64,000 nucleotides of DNA from Candidatus Sumerlaea chitinivorans (lineage in GTDB: Bacteria > Sumerlaeota > Sumerlaeia > Sumerlaeales > Sumerlaeaceae), in contig CP030759.1 of assembly GCA_003290465.1 (NCBI GenBank), forward strand, positions 846,672-910,671, written 5' to 3'. The notes under the pieces are model-generated. The model searched no databases. It was given only the letters and a program-made list of their open reading frames with translations, and was not told where the DNA came from. The translations under genes were made by a program, and so were the position numbers. Each line of letters opens with the position of its first letter. The stretch's first letter is position 1. Below, in pieces: positions 34,007 to 43,356 of this stretch.

Positions 34007-35275
34007 ATGACTAATTTATCAGTTACTAGTTCCGGCCTTACTCTGCGTGAAAGTGACCCCGAGGTTTTTGCTGCGATTCAAGCGGAAGAAGCCCGCCAGT
34101 CAGGGACGCTTGAGATGATCGCGAGCGAGAACTTCGTGAGCCGTGCGGTTCTCGAGGCACAAGGGAGTGTGCTCACGAACAAATATGCGGAAGGGCTTCC
34201 CGGAAAGCGCTACTACGGCGGATGTGTGAATGTAGACGTCGCTGAGTCGCTGGCGATCGAGCGGGCCAAAAAGCTTTTCGGTGCGGATCACGCAAATGTG
34301 CAGCCGCATTCGGGAGCTCAGGCCAACATGGCAGCTTACTTCTCCCAATTAAAGCCCGGTGATACGATCCTGGGAATGGACTTGGCCCACGGTGGTCATC
34401 TCACCCACGGCTCCAAGGTCAACTTCTCAGGTATCTTTTTTAACGTGGTCTCTTATGGGGTTCGAAGGGACACCGAGACGATTGACTACGACCAAATGGC
34501 GCGTGCTGCGCGGGAGTACAAGCCGCGCATGATCATTGCTGGTGCAAGTGCCTATCCTCGCCAAATCGATTTTGCTCGTTTTGCGGAAGTCGCAAAAGAG
34601 GTGGGCGCAATTTTCCTGACGGACATGGCCCATTATTCAGGGCTCGTTGCCGCAGGTGTGTACGGCTCTCCCGTCCCATACGCTGATATCGTAACCACAA
34701 CAACCCACAAGACGCTACGCGGGCCACGCGGTGGCATAATTTTGTGCAAAGCAGAGTTTGCCAAAGCGATTGATAAGTGGGTCTTCCCCGGTGTGCAAGG
34801 TGGGCCTCTGATGCACGTCATCGCAGCGAAAGCGGTGTGCTTTGGTGAAGCGCTGAAGCCAAGCTTCAAACGCTACGCCCAGCGCGTTGTGGAGAATGCA
34901 AAGGTGCTGGGAGAGGAGTTGGTTCGGGGCGGGCTTCGTCTGGTGAGTGGCGGCACCGATTGCCACTTGCTGCTCGTGGATGTCTCACCTCTTGGGATCA
35001 CGGGGAAACTTGCTGAGAGCGCACTTGATGAAGCCGGAATCACCGTGAACAAAAACATGATTCCCTTTGACGAACGGAAACCGGCCGAAACAAGCGGCAT
35101 CCGAATTGGAACCCCTGCCCTTACGACCCGTGGAATGGGTGTGGACGAAATGCGCAGGATTGCGGCTTGGATTATCGCAATTCTCAAAGAGCCTCAGAAC
35201 GAAGCGTTGAAATCACGAATTCGTTCCGAGGTCCGCGAACTGGTGGCGCATTTCCCGCTTCATAGCGCTGAGTAA
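34007..35275 (+). CDS. glyA: Serine hydroxymethyltransferase
   Basis: Transfers the hydroxymethyl of serine to tetrahydrofolate. The 422-residue PLP enzyme shows [51 protein letters not shown] and the PLP-lysine in [20 protein letters not shown] precedes the ATG by 6 nt. No glycine riboswitch is present in the short gap after rpiB. Its end faces the next convergent gene at 23 bp. Confidence 0.97.
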   Translation: MTNLSVTSSGLTLRESDPEVFAAIQAEEARQSGTLEMIASENFVSRAVLEAQGSVLTNKYAEGLPGKRYYGGCVNVDVAESLAIERAKKLFGADHANVQPHSGAQANMAAYFSQLKPGDTILGMDLAHGGHLTHGSKVNFSGIFFNVVSYGVRRDTETIDYDQMARAAREYKPRMIIAGASAYPRQIDFARFAEVAKEVGAIFLTDMAHYSGLVAAGVYGSPVPYADIVTTTTHKTLRGPRGGIILCKAEFAKAIDKWVFPGVQGGPLMHVIAAKAVCFGEALKPSFKRYAQRVVENAKVLGEELVRGGLRLVSGGTDCHLLLVDVSPLGITGKLAESALDEAGITVNKNMIPFDERKPAETSGIRIGTPALTTRGMGVDEMRRIAAWIIAILKEPQNEALKSRIRSEVRELVAHFPLHSAE

Positions 35276-35298
35276 GGAAGAATCGCTAGCGAGCAGTT

Positions 35299-36264
35299 TT
35301 ATCGGAGAGCTGGGAATTTCTGCTGGATCTCTTTCTTGAACCGGCTTTCTGGTGCCAATTGTAGATGCAAGCGGTAATAACCCTCCGCTGATTTGTGGTC
35401 CCCCTGCTGGTAGTAAATGTCGCCAAGGAACAAGGGAATTTCGGCATCGTTTGGCACAAAGCCCATTGCGCGCTTGAGTGTGGCAATTGCTAAATCCAGT
35501 CGCCCCTGCTTAGCATAAGCGAGAGCAAGGATCTTCTCTGTTGAGCCGTCCAGCTCACCACGCATCCGGTTCAATTCCAAAAAGCGCGTCAAACTCTGTA
35601 ATTTCCCGGCTGCAAGAGCGTTCGCAAAGAGAGGCCCCGGATCCATGCGGTGGGTCGGTGCAAAAAACTTAAACATCCGATAGTAGTAGTCCGCCATCGG
35701 GATTTGATCGAGAAGAATCGAGTTCAGGACGCGAGTCTGAAGAAGCTCTGTACGGAATTTCTGATAGGCTTCCGCTTTTGCCAGAGCGATTGAGGCGCGA
35801 CCAAACTCCTGCGAATAGCATAGGGCTTGAGCCCACATTCGGAATATGAGGTCTGGGCCAGCGCGAGGCGCTGGATCCATCCGCAGATAGCGATCAAGTG
35901 TTTGGGTAGCGCGTGCATAGTCCCCAGAGAAAAAGTAGCCTTGGGCAAGCATCTTTAATAGAGCAGGAAGATGCGGCATCAGAGGTATCGCGGACTGGAA
36001 CACGTTTATTGCTTCTGGATAACGTTCTTGGAGCAGCTCGAGGTAACCCAAATAGTAACGAGCGTAACCATGATTTGGATTCAGGGCAAGGGCGCGTTCG
36101 GCGTTCTCACGAGCACGCGAGTAGAGCTGACGATCGGTGAGACGGTCACTTTCTGAAGCTAAAACTTCAGCTTCGTAGTGCGCGTAGGCGACAAGCAAGA
36201 GGGCCTGCAGGATTGTCAGGCCCACGATAATGAGGAGAGTCCGTCGCATAAAGCGAGTCTGCAT
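35299..36264 (-). CDS. TPR protein with N-terminal membrane anchor
   Basis: A 321-residue protein: an uncleaved-looking helix (RTLLIIVGLTILQALLLVAYAHY) then TPRs (ENAERALALNPNHGYARYYL, ERYPEAINVFQSAIPLMPHL, DYARATQTLDRYLRMDPAPR) and a last pair near the C terminus (GRLDLAIATLKRAMGFVPND, DHKSAEGYYRLHLQLAPESR). No enzyme domain is seen; a scaffolding role at the membrane is the safest statement. ATG 36264 was taken as start because it lies close to the helix; a longer frame reaches 36324. It is divergent from rpoN. Confidence 0.7.
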   Translation of the reverse strand: MQTRFMRRTLLIIVGLTILQALLLVAYAHYEAEVLASESDRLTDRQLYSRARENAERALALNPNHGYARYYLGYLELLQERYPEAINVFQSAIPLMPHLPALLKMLAQGYFFSGDYARATQTLDRYLRMDPAPRAGPDLIFRMWAQALCYSQEFGRASIALAKAEAYQKFRTELLQTRVLNSILLDQIPMADYYYRMFKFFAPTHRMDPGPLFANALAAGKLQSLTRFLELNRMRGELDGSTEKILALAYAKQGRLDLAIATLKRAMGFVPNDAEIPLFLGDIYYQQGDHKSAEGYYRLHLQLAPESRFKKEIQQKFPALR

Positions 36265-36457
36265 ATTCGCCCGAGCTCCCACCGTCCATTCTTTAAAAGT
36301 TACGCTAAAGCAATCGATTGGCATACGTTTTGCTTAAATGAATCGTAAAAGGCATTTTGATGTTTCAACTACCATGTGAGCTGTAGCTGCATAACTCATA
36401 TTGTTTCAACGCTATACACGCTTTTCATTCGCCAATTGAATCTAAGTCCTTCCCCGC

Positions 36458-36487
36458 TTGACTCGTGATTGAGCTTTCGCATATGGT
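36458..36487 (+). promoter_or_regulatory. Possible sigma-70 promoter of rpoN
   Basis: TTGACT (36458-36463) and TATGGT (36482-36487) stand 18 bp apart, with the start expected near 36494 and the rpoN ATG at 36519. The -10 matches consensus at only four of six positions. Confidence 0.35.
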
Positions 36488-36518
36488 TGAACTCGATACA
36501 TAAGAGAAACGGAACGCT

Positions 36519-38096
36519 ATGGCAATCACAATCCAACAAGTTCAAAAGCAAACCCAGAAGTTAGCCATGACTCCGCTCATGCAGCAATCGTTGCAATTGC
36601 TGCAAATGCCGGCGTTGGAGCTCGAGCAAATGGCGCTTCAGGAGATTGAGCAAAATCCGTTTCTCGAGATTGCTGAGGATGTGGAGGATGATCAAGCGTC
36701 AGTTGAAGAGGATTTGGCTGCGGGACTGGAAAGCGGCTCGGCAGAGGTCGAAGTGGACGATAAAAGTTCTGAGGGGGCCGAGGAGCCCTTACCCGATCCG
36801 AGCGTCGTAGCAGATGATTCTTCAGGGCTGCCATTGGGGGACGAGGATAAAGAAGAGGGCGTTGAGCTGCCAGGGGAAGCAGAGGTCGCCCATTTTGACG
36901 ATGTGGATGTGAATTGGGATGAATGTTATGATGGGGCGGATAGCCCCGTCTACTATGCCCGGTCTTCCGACGAAGAGGAGCATGATCTCGAGGATTATGT
37001 GGCGGCGCGTCCGGATCTTCGTCAGCAGTTGAAGTGGCAACTGCAAATGTCTGTCGCGACCGACGCTGAGCGGCGGATTGGCGAGTACATTATTGGAAAT
37101 CTCGACAGCGATGGATATTTGCGTGTTCCCATCGAGGAGATTGCAGCGGATTTAGGGTGCAAGCCCCAAGACGTTGAAAAGGTTCTTAAGCTGATTCAGA
37201 GCTTCGACCCACCCGGTGTAGCAGCGCGCTCCCTTGAAGAATGCTTAGAAATACAGCTCCGCAATCGCAAAGTGAAAGACCCACTTGCCTATGAGATTGT
37301 TCGCAAACACCTGAATTTCGTCAAAAACAAGCGCATCCGGACACTGGCTCAAAAGTTAGGCGTGTCCGACGACCGTGTTGCACAGGTGGTGAATCTGATA
37401 TCTTCGTTGGATCCAAAACCGGGATCGCGCGTCCAGCAGGACACCGTTCCATATGTGGAACCTGATGTAATCGTGAAAAAATTAGACGATGACTATTACA
37501 TTTTTGTGAACGAGGGGCGCCTCTCCGGCCTTCGCCTCAATGGATATTATCGTGCGCTCCTGCAGAGTAAGGACGCTTTCTCAGAAGAAGAGCGCAAATT
37601 CGCCTTAGAGAAATTTAAGGCAGCTGTTTGGCTGCTCAAGAATCTCGAGCGCCGTAAAGCGACTCTTTTGCGGGTAACGCAGGCCATCATGGAGCACCAG
37701 CGTGGGTTCTTGGAGCACGGCGTCTCAGCGCTAAAACCCCTCACGTTGCGACAAATTGCGGATGAGGTGGGTATGCACGAATCCACGATTGCGCGAGTTA
37801 CGAGCGGGAAGTATGTGGAGACGCCGCGCGGACTTTTTGAACTTAAGTATTTCTTTACACGCGGGGTCCAACAGGACTCGGGCGAAGAACTCAGCAACGA
37901 AACGGTGCGCCAGCTAATCAAAGAACTCGTGGAGTCGGAAGATCCAGCAAACCCGCTGAGCGATCAAGCCATTGTAGCGATTCTGCGAAAACGTGGAATC
38001 AACATTGCTCGACGGACTGTGGCAAAATACCGTGCTCAGCTTGGAATTCTCCCCTCGCGGCTACGAAAAACAATCGACAGTGCTAATAAGGACTGA
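36519..38096 (+). CDS. rpoN: RNA polymerase sigma-54 factor
   Basis: The alternative sigma factor that recognises -24/-12 promoters and needs ATP-dependent activators. The 525-residue protein has the glutamine-rich activator-binding region (KLAMTPLMQQSLQLLQMP), a long acidic region II (roughly 48-130), the core-binding and helix-turn-helix domains (MHESTIARVTSGKYVETPRG) and the RpoN box ARRTVAKYR at the C terminus. A -24/-12 element ahead of the pilin operon at 57.4 kb could be its target. The 3' end overlaps the convergent radical-SAM gene by 14 bp. No enhancer-binding activator is in the window. Confidence 0.97.
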   Translation: MAITIQQVQKQTQKLAMTPLMQQSLQLLQMPALELEQMALQEIEQNPFLEIAEDVEDDQASVEEDLAAGLESGSAEVEVDDKSSEGAEEPLPDPSVVADDSSGLPLGDEDKEEGVELPGEAEVAHFDDVDVNWDECYDGADSPVYYARSSDEEEHDLEDYVAARPDLRQQLKWQLQMSVATDAERRIGEYIIGNLDSDGYLRVPIEEIAADLGCKPQDVEKVLKLIQSFDPPGVAARSLEECLEIQLRNRKVKDPLAYEIVRKHLNFVKNKRIRTLAQKLGVSDDRVAQVVNLISSLDPKPGSRVQQDTVPYVEPDVIVKKLDDDYYIFVNEGRLSGLRLNGYYRALLQSKDAFSEEERKFALEKFKAAVWLLKNLERRKATLLRVTQAIMEHQRGFLEHGVSALKPLTLRQIADEVGMHESTIARVTSGKYVETPRGLFELKYFFTRGVQQDSGEELSNETVRQLIKELVESEDPANPLSDQAIVAILRKRGINIARRTVAKYRAQLGILPSRLRKTIDSANKD

Positions 38097-39438
38097 AATC
38101 CGCTAATGCAGCGTGTGCGAATGTGGCTGCAGTTGATCCGCCAACGCGGATTGGTTTGTTCGCTTTGGTTTCGAGCTCCTGAAACGTCATGTCATCCAGA
38201 AAACGTTGATCCCAAGGCCGAAGCGCATTCTCCGGAATCAAATATAGGTCGAAGTTGGGCGATTCTTGGATTGCTGAGAGGAAATCACGACCGGGGAGTA
38301 ACCCTGTGACCGTGATCCCCGGCCCAAAGAGACTATTCGTGACAGTCAGCGCCTCAATGCGCAGATTTTCGATTCGTTCATTCATAGCATCTATTAGTTT
38401 TTGGATCACTTTTCGTCCCATTGCAGTAGTGATCGCAGCCACGCGATAGTGACGGGGGAGCACGCTTGGAAAATCGTGGAGTAGCTCCGAGAATCCCCAG
38501 TAAAAGCGACTCACCATCCCAACCCCGTTCTCAATCTGCGGTATTTCGGAAAATTCGTCGTATGACGGTGGTTCTTGGCCAGCGATCAGATAGAATTCAT
38601 CACTTGGGAAAACCAGGGGATACCCGATGGCCTGTCTGGTGATCTGCTGAATTCGGCGGCAATGGCGTAAGAATGCCCTCGCATATGTAGGGGTAACGTT
38701 CTGGAGCTTCGGCAAGCGCTGTCGATGTGAGGTCAACCCGACCGGAACAACGGCAATGGATTCCAACATAGGATAAAAACGGCTCAAATCGCGGACGGTC
38801 TGTTCAAGCACCGCTCCATCATTGATGCCCGGGCAGAGTACGATCTGCGTGTGAATTGCGATTCCGCGACGCGTGAGGTAATCCAATTGCTCAAGAATCG
38901 GGGGAGGGTTGGGATTAGCCAAGAGCTGGCGCCGAACACTCTCATCTGTCGCATGCACGCTGAAATAAAGAGGTGAGAGCTTTTGCCGGACGATTCGTTT
39001 CATGTCGGCCTCGGTCAAAGTCGTGCCCGTGATGTAGTTTCCGTAAAGGAAGGAAAGACGAAAATCCTCATCCTTTACGTAAAGCTCCGACCGAAGCCCT
39101 TTCGGGAGTTGGTGAACAAAGCAGAAGATACACGCGTTATTGCACCGACGAATCTCAAAAGGCTCCACTTCCAGCCCTAAACGCTCCTCGTAAGTTTTGA
39201 GTGCAGTACGAGATTGCCGCGTGCCCGTGCGATGAGAAATCCACTCAACGCGAATTCGACGCGCCGAGCTATAGAACCAATAATCCAGCACGTCATGAAC
39301 TGGATGACCATTGATCGCGATCAGAGAGTCGTTGGGCTCGATGCCAAAGCGCTGGCCCAGCGAATTGGGTTCCACACTGAGCACCCGAAGCCCTACCGCA
39401 CTGGGCCGATCTTGGACATGGGGTGTTTGATTGGTCAT
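38083..39438 (-). CDS. DUF512 family radical SAM protein with PDZ-like domain
   Basis: About 451 residues. An N-terminal PDZ-like domain (LRVLSVEPNSLGQRFGI, then NDSLIAINGHPVHD) is followed by a radical SAM core with CNNACIFC near residue 98 (CxxxCxxC), the strand FLYGNYITGTTLTEADMKRI, and a C-terminal DUF512 region. The family is widely conserved but its reaction is not established. The ATG at 39438 overlaps the upstream ResB stop as ATGA; a start two codons earlier (39444) is also possible. The overlap suggests cotranscription with resB. Confidence 0.88.
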   Translation of the reverse strand: MTNQTPHVQDRPSAVGLRVLSVEPNSLGQRFGIEPNDSLIAINGHPVHDVLDYWFYSSARRIRVEWISHRTGTRQSRTALKTYEERLGLEVEPFEIRRCNNACIFCFVHQLPKGLRSELYVKDEDFRLSFLYGNYITGTTLTEADMKRIVRQKLSPLYFSVHATDESVRRQLLANPNPPPILEQLDYLTRRGIAIHTQIVLCPGINDGAVLEQTVRDLSRFYPMLESIAVVPVGLTSHRQRLPKLQNVTPTYARAFLRHCRRIQQITRQAIGYPLVFPSDEFYLIAGQEPPSYDEFSEIPQIENGVGMVSRFYWGFSELLHDFPSVLPRHYRVAAITTAMGRKVIQKLIDAMNERIENLRIEALTVTNSLFGPGITVTGLLPGRDFLSAIQESPNFDLYLIPENALRPWDQRFLDDMTFQELETKANKPIRVGGSTAATFAHAALADFSPY

Positions 39439-41432
39439 AAGCATTTGTTGCGGGTCTCCGAAGATGGCACGTCTGAGGATTCGAGCGAAGGCTGGAGGGT
39501 GGCTGACAATCTTTGGACCAAATCAGCAAATTCGCCGGGGCGATAGGGGAGTCCCCTTCGCCGAATAGCCATCCCTACATAGGTCTTCCCCGACGATTCA
39601 TCCCGCCAGATCCACACTTCACGATACGTGATGAAAAAGGCGACCATCGTTCCTACCAGAATGATCAAGCAGCCCACATAAATCCACGGGATAGCCGGAT
39701 CCTTGATCATGCCAAGGTAGGTTACATGTCCTGAAGTGGTCCCCTGATAACTCACCTCAAATCGCATCGGCTGCGATGTGGTCGCAGAGGCTTCCACAGC
39801 CTGCCCGGAGATGGAGCGTGTAGTTTCATCATTGAGGTGGCTAAAAATTTTCGACGGAGTGGTTGTTCCATCGCTGAGCGACCGAAACGTACTTTCGCTC
39901 CCAGTTGTCTCGGCTGACGCACTTTTCAGCGGATCGGCTTGGGCCAGTGAGGTGGTGGTCACCAGACTGGAGGAGTGTGCGGCTCTTGGCATTGAGCTCA
40001 CGTTGGGAGCGGAGAGAATCTTCGGATCCACATCAGGGATTTCGAAGACTGTTCCCGGCTGAATCCAGAACTTGCCAAGCAATTTCGGTGGGAAGCGTTG
40101 CCGCAACTCGACCAAGACTTCGTAGTCGAAAAGAGTCGAGCTGGAAGCGGTGCCGCCCCGCTTGCGATAAGCCCTAAAATAGGCCTCAATCTCAGGATGG
40201 GGCTGTCCCATGACGCTTTGGGCCGCTTCATGGAGGAACAGCCAAAGTGAACCGTTCGGCTTTCCGTTCTTGTAAAACATTGCTAGGATGGCTGGGTTCT
40301 CAAAATGCTCGTTCTCGGTTGTCGGAAGTCCATCAGACCCGATCCGAAAATTGGGAAAGAGAGCTGGGATCACGAGTGCGTAGCGGCTGTGGGAGAGGGT
40401 TCTTTCAATATCTTCTAATGTCATGGAGGCAGGATTTTGCTCCACTCTGCCTTCCTGCAAAACGTGGTTTCCTCTCAGGTCAAAAATCTTGTAGGCGATT
40501 TCACCCTCGATGGCGCTCGCTTGGAAAAACGTATTGTCCTCACCAGCCATAGGAATGCGCACTGGATCGTTCGGAGAGACGTCGAGTACGTACGTTTGGC
40601 CCGTTTCGCGGTCCGTAATAGAGAATTTGCCCCGGACTACCTGGGGATTTTCCGAAAAACTATTCTGGGTGATTTTGAATCCGCCATAGACGAGCGGATG
40701 GGCCATAGATATCTCAGCAATTTCAGAATTGCGACCGTCAGAAACCTCCACCAACGACGAGAAACTTTTTGCGACCGAACTGTTGGGATAGTACTCTGCG
40801 CGGAAGTCAAGCGCGCGAATGTTGAATGGCAAAGGGCGGGCTCGCAGATTTCCTTCAACAGGTTTCTTGAGGCGATCGATCCGAGAGTAGTACACGTCTG
40901 TGGTCTTGCCCTCAGGGAGGATAATTGTTGCGTCATAAACTCCCCACCCGAAGTCGTCCGCATAGATTCGAAACAAACCAGCGGCCATCACCCAGAGGAG
41001 CCCGATGTGAATGATAGTAGCTCCACAACGACTGAGTAACCCTTTTTGCGCGTACCACGCGTTCCCGTCCTGCCGGACCACAGTAAACTTCCGTTGTAAA
41101 GTTTCTGTGATGTCGGCGGTGGGTGGCGTACCTGTGATTTCGGCTGCGTAAGGCAATTTTTCAAAGAGCGAGGGACTACGAAGAAAGTGGCGCCGCCAAT
41201 ACAGGGTGAGCGCAATGACAGATTTTTCCCAAGAACACAGGATGAGATTAAGTGCCAACAAACCCAACAAGAACAAAAACCACGGCGTATGGAATACCTT
41301 TGCCATTGCATGATCCACCCCTGCATTGGGCGATGCCGCAAGTAGAGAACCGTAGACGCAGGCAAGGGTGACCAAAACAATGAGAACGATGCCAAGTCGA
41401 ATCGATGACAGGTATCGAACGAGTGTTCTCAC
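39435..41432 (-). CDS. resB: Cytochrome c biogenesis protein ResB/Ccs1
   Basis: A 665-residue membrane protein of system II cytochrome c maturation. Helices include LGIVLIVLVTLACVYGSLLA near the N terminus, FLFLLGLLALNLILCSW, and a third after CGATIIHIGLLWVMAAGLF; a large periplasmic domain ends with WIYVGCLIILVGTMVAFFITYREVW. The sequence FDFRAEYYPNSSVAKSFSSL-type strand and the IHIG segment are typical. A serine/threonine-rich insertion of about 100 residues (roughly 460-560) is unusual. The partner ResC/CcsA gene is not seen nearby. Confidence 0.85.
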   Translation of the reverse strand: MRTLVRYLSSIRLGIVLIVLVTLACVYGSLLAASPNAGVDHAMAKVFHTPWFLFLLGLLALNLILCSWEKSVIALTLYWRRHFLRSPSLFEKLPYAAEITGTPPTADITETLQRKFTVVRQDGNAWYAQKGLLSRCGATIIHIGLLWVMAAGLFRIYADDFGWGVYDATIILPEGKTTDVYYSRIDRLKKPVEGNLRARPLPFNIRALDFRAEYYPNSSVAKSFSSLVEVSDGRNSEIAEISMAHPLVYGGFKITQNSFSENPQVVRGKFSITDRETGQTYVLDVSPNDPVRIPMAGEDNTFFQASAIEGEIAYKIFDLRGNHVLQEGRVEQNPASMTLEDIERTLSHSRYALVIPALFPNFRIGSDGLPTTENEHFENPAILAMFYKNGKPNGSLWLFLHEAAQSVMGQPHPEIEAYFRAYRKRGGTASSSTLFDYEVLVELRQRFPPKLLGKFWIQPGTVFEIPDVDPKILSAPNVSSMPRAAHSSSLVTTTSLAQADPLKSASAETTGSESTFRSLSDGTTTPSKIFSHLNDETTRSISGQAVEASATTSQPMRFEVSYQGTTSGHVTYLGMIKDPAIPWIYVGCLIILVGTMVAFFITYREVWIWRDESSGKTYVGMAIRRRGLPYRPGEFADLVQRLSATLQPSLESSDVPSSETRNKCL

Positions 41433-41566
41433 GAGTTTCTTCTGGCCCAGTCTTTCGAATGAATCGCAATCAACACCATCGTGGTCAGATGTGGATTAGT
41501 CTGCGAGTGCAGAGATATTCCCGAGAAAATAGGGCTAAATGAGTTCTCTTTTGCGTGTTGGGAGTT

Positions 41567-42313
41567 CTACTTCCCAAAAACCTCACTCAGAACATCCTCA
41601 AGCGAGCGAACGAGAACCCCCTTACCGGATCGGCCGACAAACAGAATCGCATCATACCTGCGCAGATTCTGCTCTGTGAAGATCTCTGTTTCGTAATAGG
41701 GAACAAGGAGAAAGCGGCGACCATCCTGCATTTTCAGGACGGCCGCAGCTCTCGGGTTTCCATGTAAGGCGACATGCGATTCTATTTCTTTCAGAAGGCC
41801 AGCAGTACGAAGTTGCTGAAGAACTGCTCGGCAGCTTTCCTCCACCGGAGGCGCAAGACTGATTTCATTGGTAACTTGCATAGTTGAGTGGGCGGTGTGG
41901 CCGCTTTGCAGCTCTGCGGGTACTTGGGGAACAGAAGGGGAAGGCGGGGGCTCACCCGTTCTGGTCTGGCCGGACGTATTGCCCAGCAGGGCCAACATAC
42001 GCGCCTCAAACTCTGCTGCGGCGATTTCCTCCCGCAGCTTCTGTTCTTCCAGAGTCCGACGCACATGCCAGATCACGTAGAGGAGGAGAACGCTGGCTAC
42101 GATAAGCACTCCCCACGTAGAGTATGAGAAGAGCTGCTCCACCCACCCCACCTCTGCAGCCTGATCAAACGTTTGAATGGGAAGCGATGGCGACGTCAAA
42201 TGATGCTCAGGAAATGATGCAGTCACCAACCGGGGTGTTACACCCAACACTGTGGTGGCGATCGCTCGGCTTCTGATTAAAGGTAAAACACCCATAAAAT
42301 GGAGACCAGCCAC
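41567..42313 (-). CDS. Hypothetical membrane protein
   Basis: A 248-residue protein of unknown function. It has a likely signal or first helix (residues 1-25) and a second helix (WGVLIVASVLLLYVIWHV), then a charged coil (EEQKLREEIAAAEFEARM), a proline-rich linker, and a C-terminal globular part (LKMQDGRRFLLVPYYETEIFTEQ, then DAILFVGRSGKGVLV) that looks conserved in style. The start overlaps the ubiA-like gene by 37 bp; a nearer ATG is at 42295. It may belong with that gene. Confidence 0.6.
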   Translation of the reverse strand: MAGLHFMGVLPLIRSRAIATTVLGVTPRLVTASFPEHHLTSPSLPIQTFDQAAEVGWVEQLFSYSTWGVLIVASVLLLYVIWHVRRTLEEQKLREEIAAAEFEARMLALLGNTSGQTRTGEPPPSPSVPQVPAELQSGHTAHSTMQVTNEISLAPPVEESCRAVLQQLRTAGLLKEIESHVALHGNPRAAAVLKMQDGRRFLLVPYYETEIFTEQNLRRYDAILFVGRSGKGVLVRSLEDVLSEVFGK

Positions 42314-43170
42314 AGAATTACAGTTGCTATGAGGCCGGGATCTTTCAAGAGAAGAGCCTCCGGGGCACCGCCCTCATCGCGTCGGTAAACAAGGTATAGA
42401 TAGCGGAAAATCCCATACAGGACAAAAGGAAGCGTCCATATCATGTGTTCATGGTGGTGCACGCTTTCTTTCTTCACGCCTGAAGTCACGTAGAGTGCGT
42501 AGCTCATAACAGTAGCCGTGGTGACAACGCTGACCATTTGATCAAGGAACGCAGGGGAGTAGTGTTCAAGCACAGGGCGATGCGAAGTGGCTTTGCCAGC
42601 AAGCAAAATAAGCTCGTGGCGCCGCTTGCAAATTGCCAGAAACAGGGCTAAGAAAAGCACACAGGTAATAAACCACGGTGTGATGGGGATGTGCTCGCCC
42701 GGGTTTTCAATTGCGTAGATTCCCGCGATAGAGCGAATCACAAATCCCATGGCCACCACCATGAGGTCGAGAATCACCAAGTGCTTCAAGAAGAACGAGT
42801 AAGCAATCATCAGGAGAAAGTAGACGGATGTGATCGCGGCGAACTTAAAATTCAGCGTGAAAGCCCAAGCCAGGCCGACCGCAGCCAAGAGCCCCGCTAC
42901 AACAATTGCCGTTGTGACCCCGAGTTCACCGCTTGCGATGGGACGTTGGCGTTTTAAGGGATGGTTGCGATCACTTTCGAGATCTTTGATGTCGTTAATG
43001 AAATAAACCACGCCTGAGAGGAGGCAAAACACGACAAAGGCAGCAACGGCGCGTAGCCCGCGAGCGGTGTCCGTTAGATTGTGCGAGAAAATGAGACCAG
43101 CAAAAAGCAGCAGATTCTTCGTCCACTGCTTCGGGCGCATCGTTGTCAAGATAGCAAACAGCTTTTGCAT
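42277..43170 (-). CDS. UbiA-family prenyltransferase (decaprenyl-phosphate phosphoribosyltransferase-like)
   Basis: A 297-residue polytopic enzyme from the ATG at 43170. The opening MRPKQWTKNLLLFAGLIFS, the aspartate-rich NDIKDLESDRNHPLKRQRP motif for the prenyl diphosphate, and a late helix with NYMVSVV-type pattern match the UbiA subgroup that links phosphoribose to decaprenyl phosphate. The later Asp motif is less obvious. A lipid-linked pentose would then be a donor for envelope glycans. A longer frame to 43362 overlaps the divergent Na/Pi gene and was not used. Confidence 0.8.
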   Translation of the reverse strand: MQKLFAILTTMRPKQWTKNLLLFAGLIFSHNLTDTARGLRAVAAFVVFCLLSGVVYFINDIKDLESDRNHPLKRQRPIASGELGVTTAIVVAGLLAAVGLAWAFTLNFKFAAITSVYFLLMIAYSFFLKHLVILDLMVVAMGFVIRSIAGIYAIENPGEHIPITPWFITCVLFLALFLAICKRRHELILLAGKATSHRPVLEHYSPAFLDQMVSVVTTATVMSYALYVTSGVKKESVHHHEHMIWTLPFVLYGIFRYLYLVYRRDEGGAPEALLLKDPGLIATVILWLVSILWVFYL

Positions 43171-43356
43171 TGTCGAGGGCACGTTCTCTAAGAAAAGGTG
43201 GTCGAATTCAAACGCTTTTTGCGAATGCGCCCCCCTCACGCTTGCATGTAATTGGATCAACAACGTTTGATGTGGTTTTGTCATTGACCCAGCGTAGCTT
43301 TTTGCCAAGCCTAATGCGTTTATACGAAGAGAGTTTTTTGTTGGAGTAGAGGTGCA

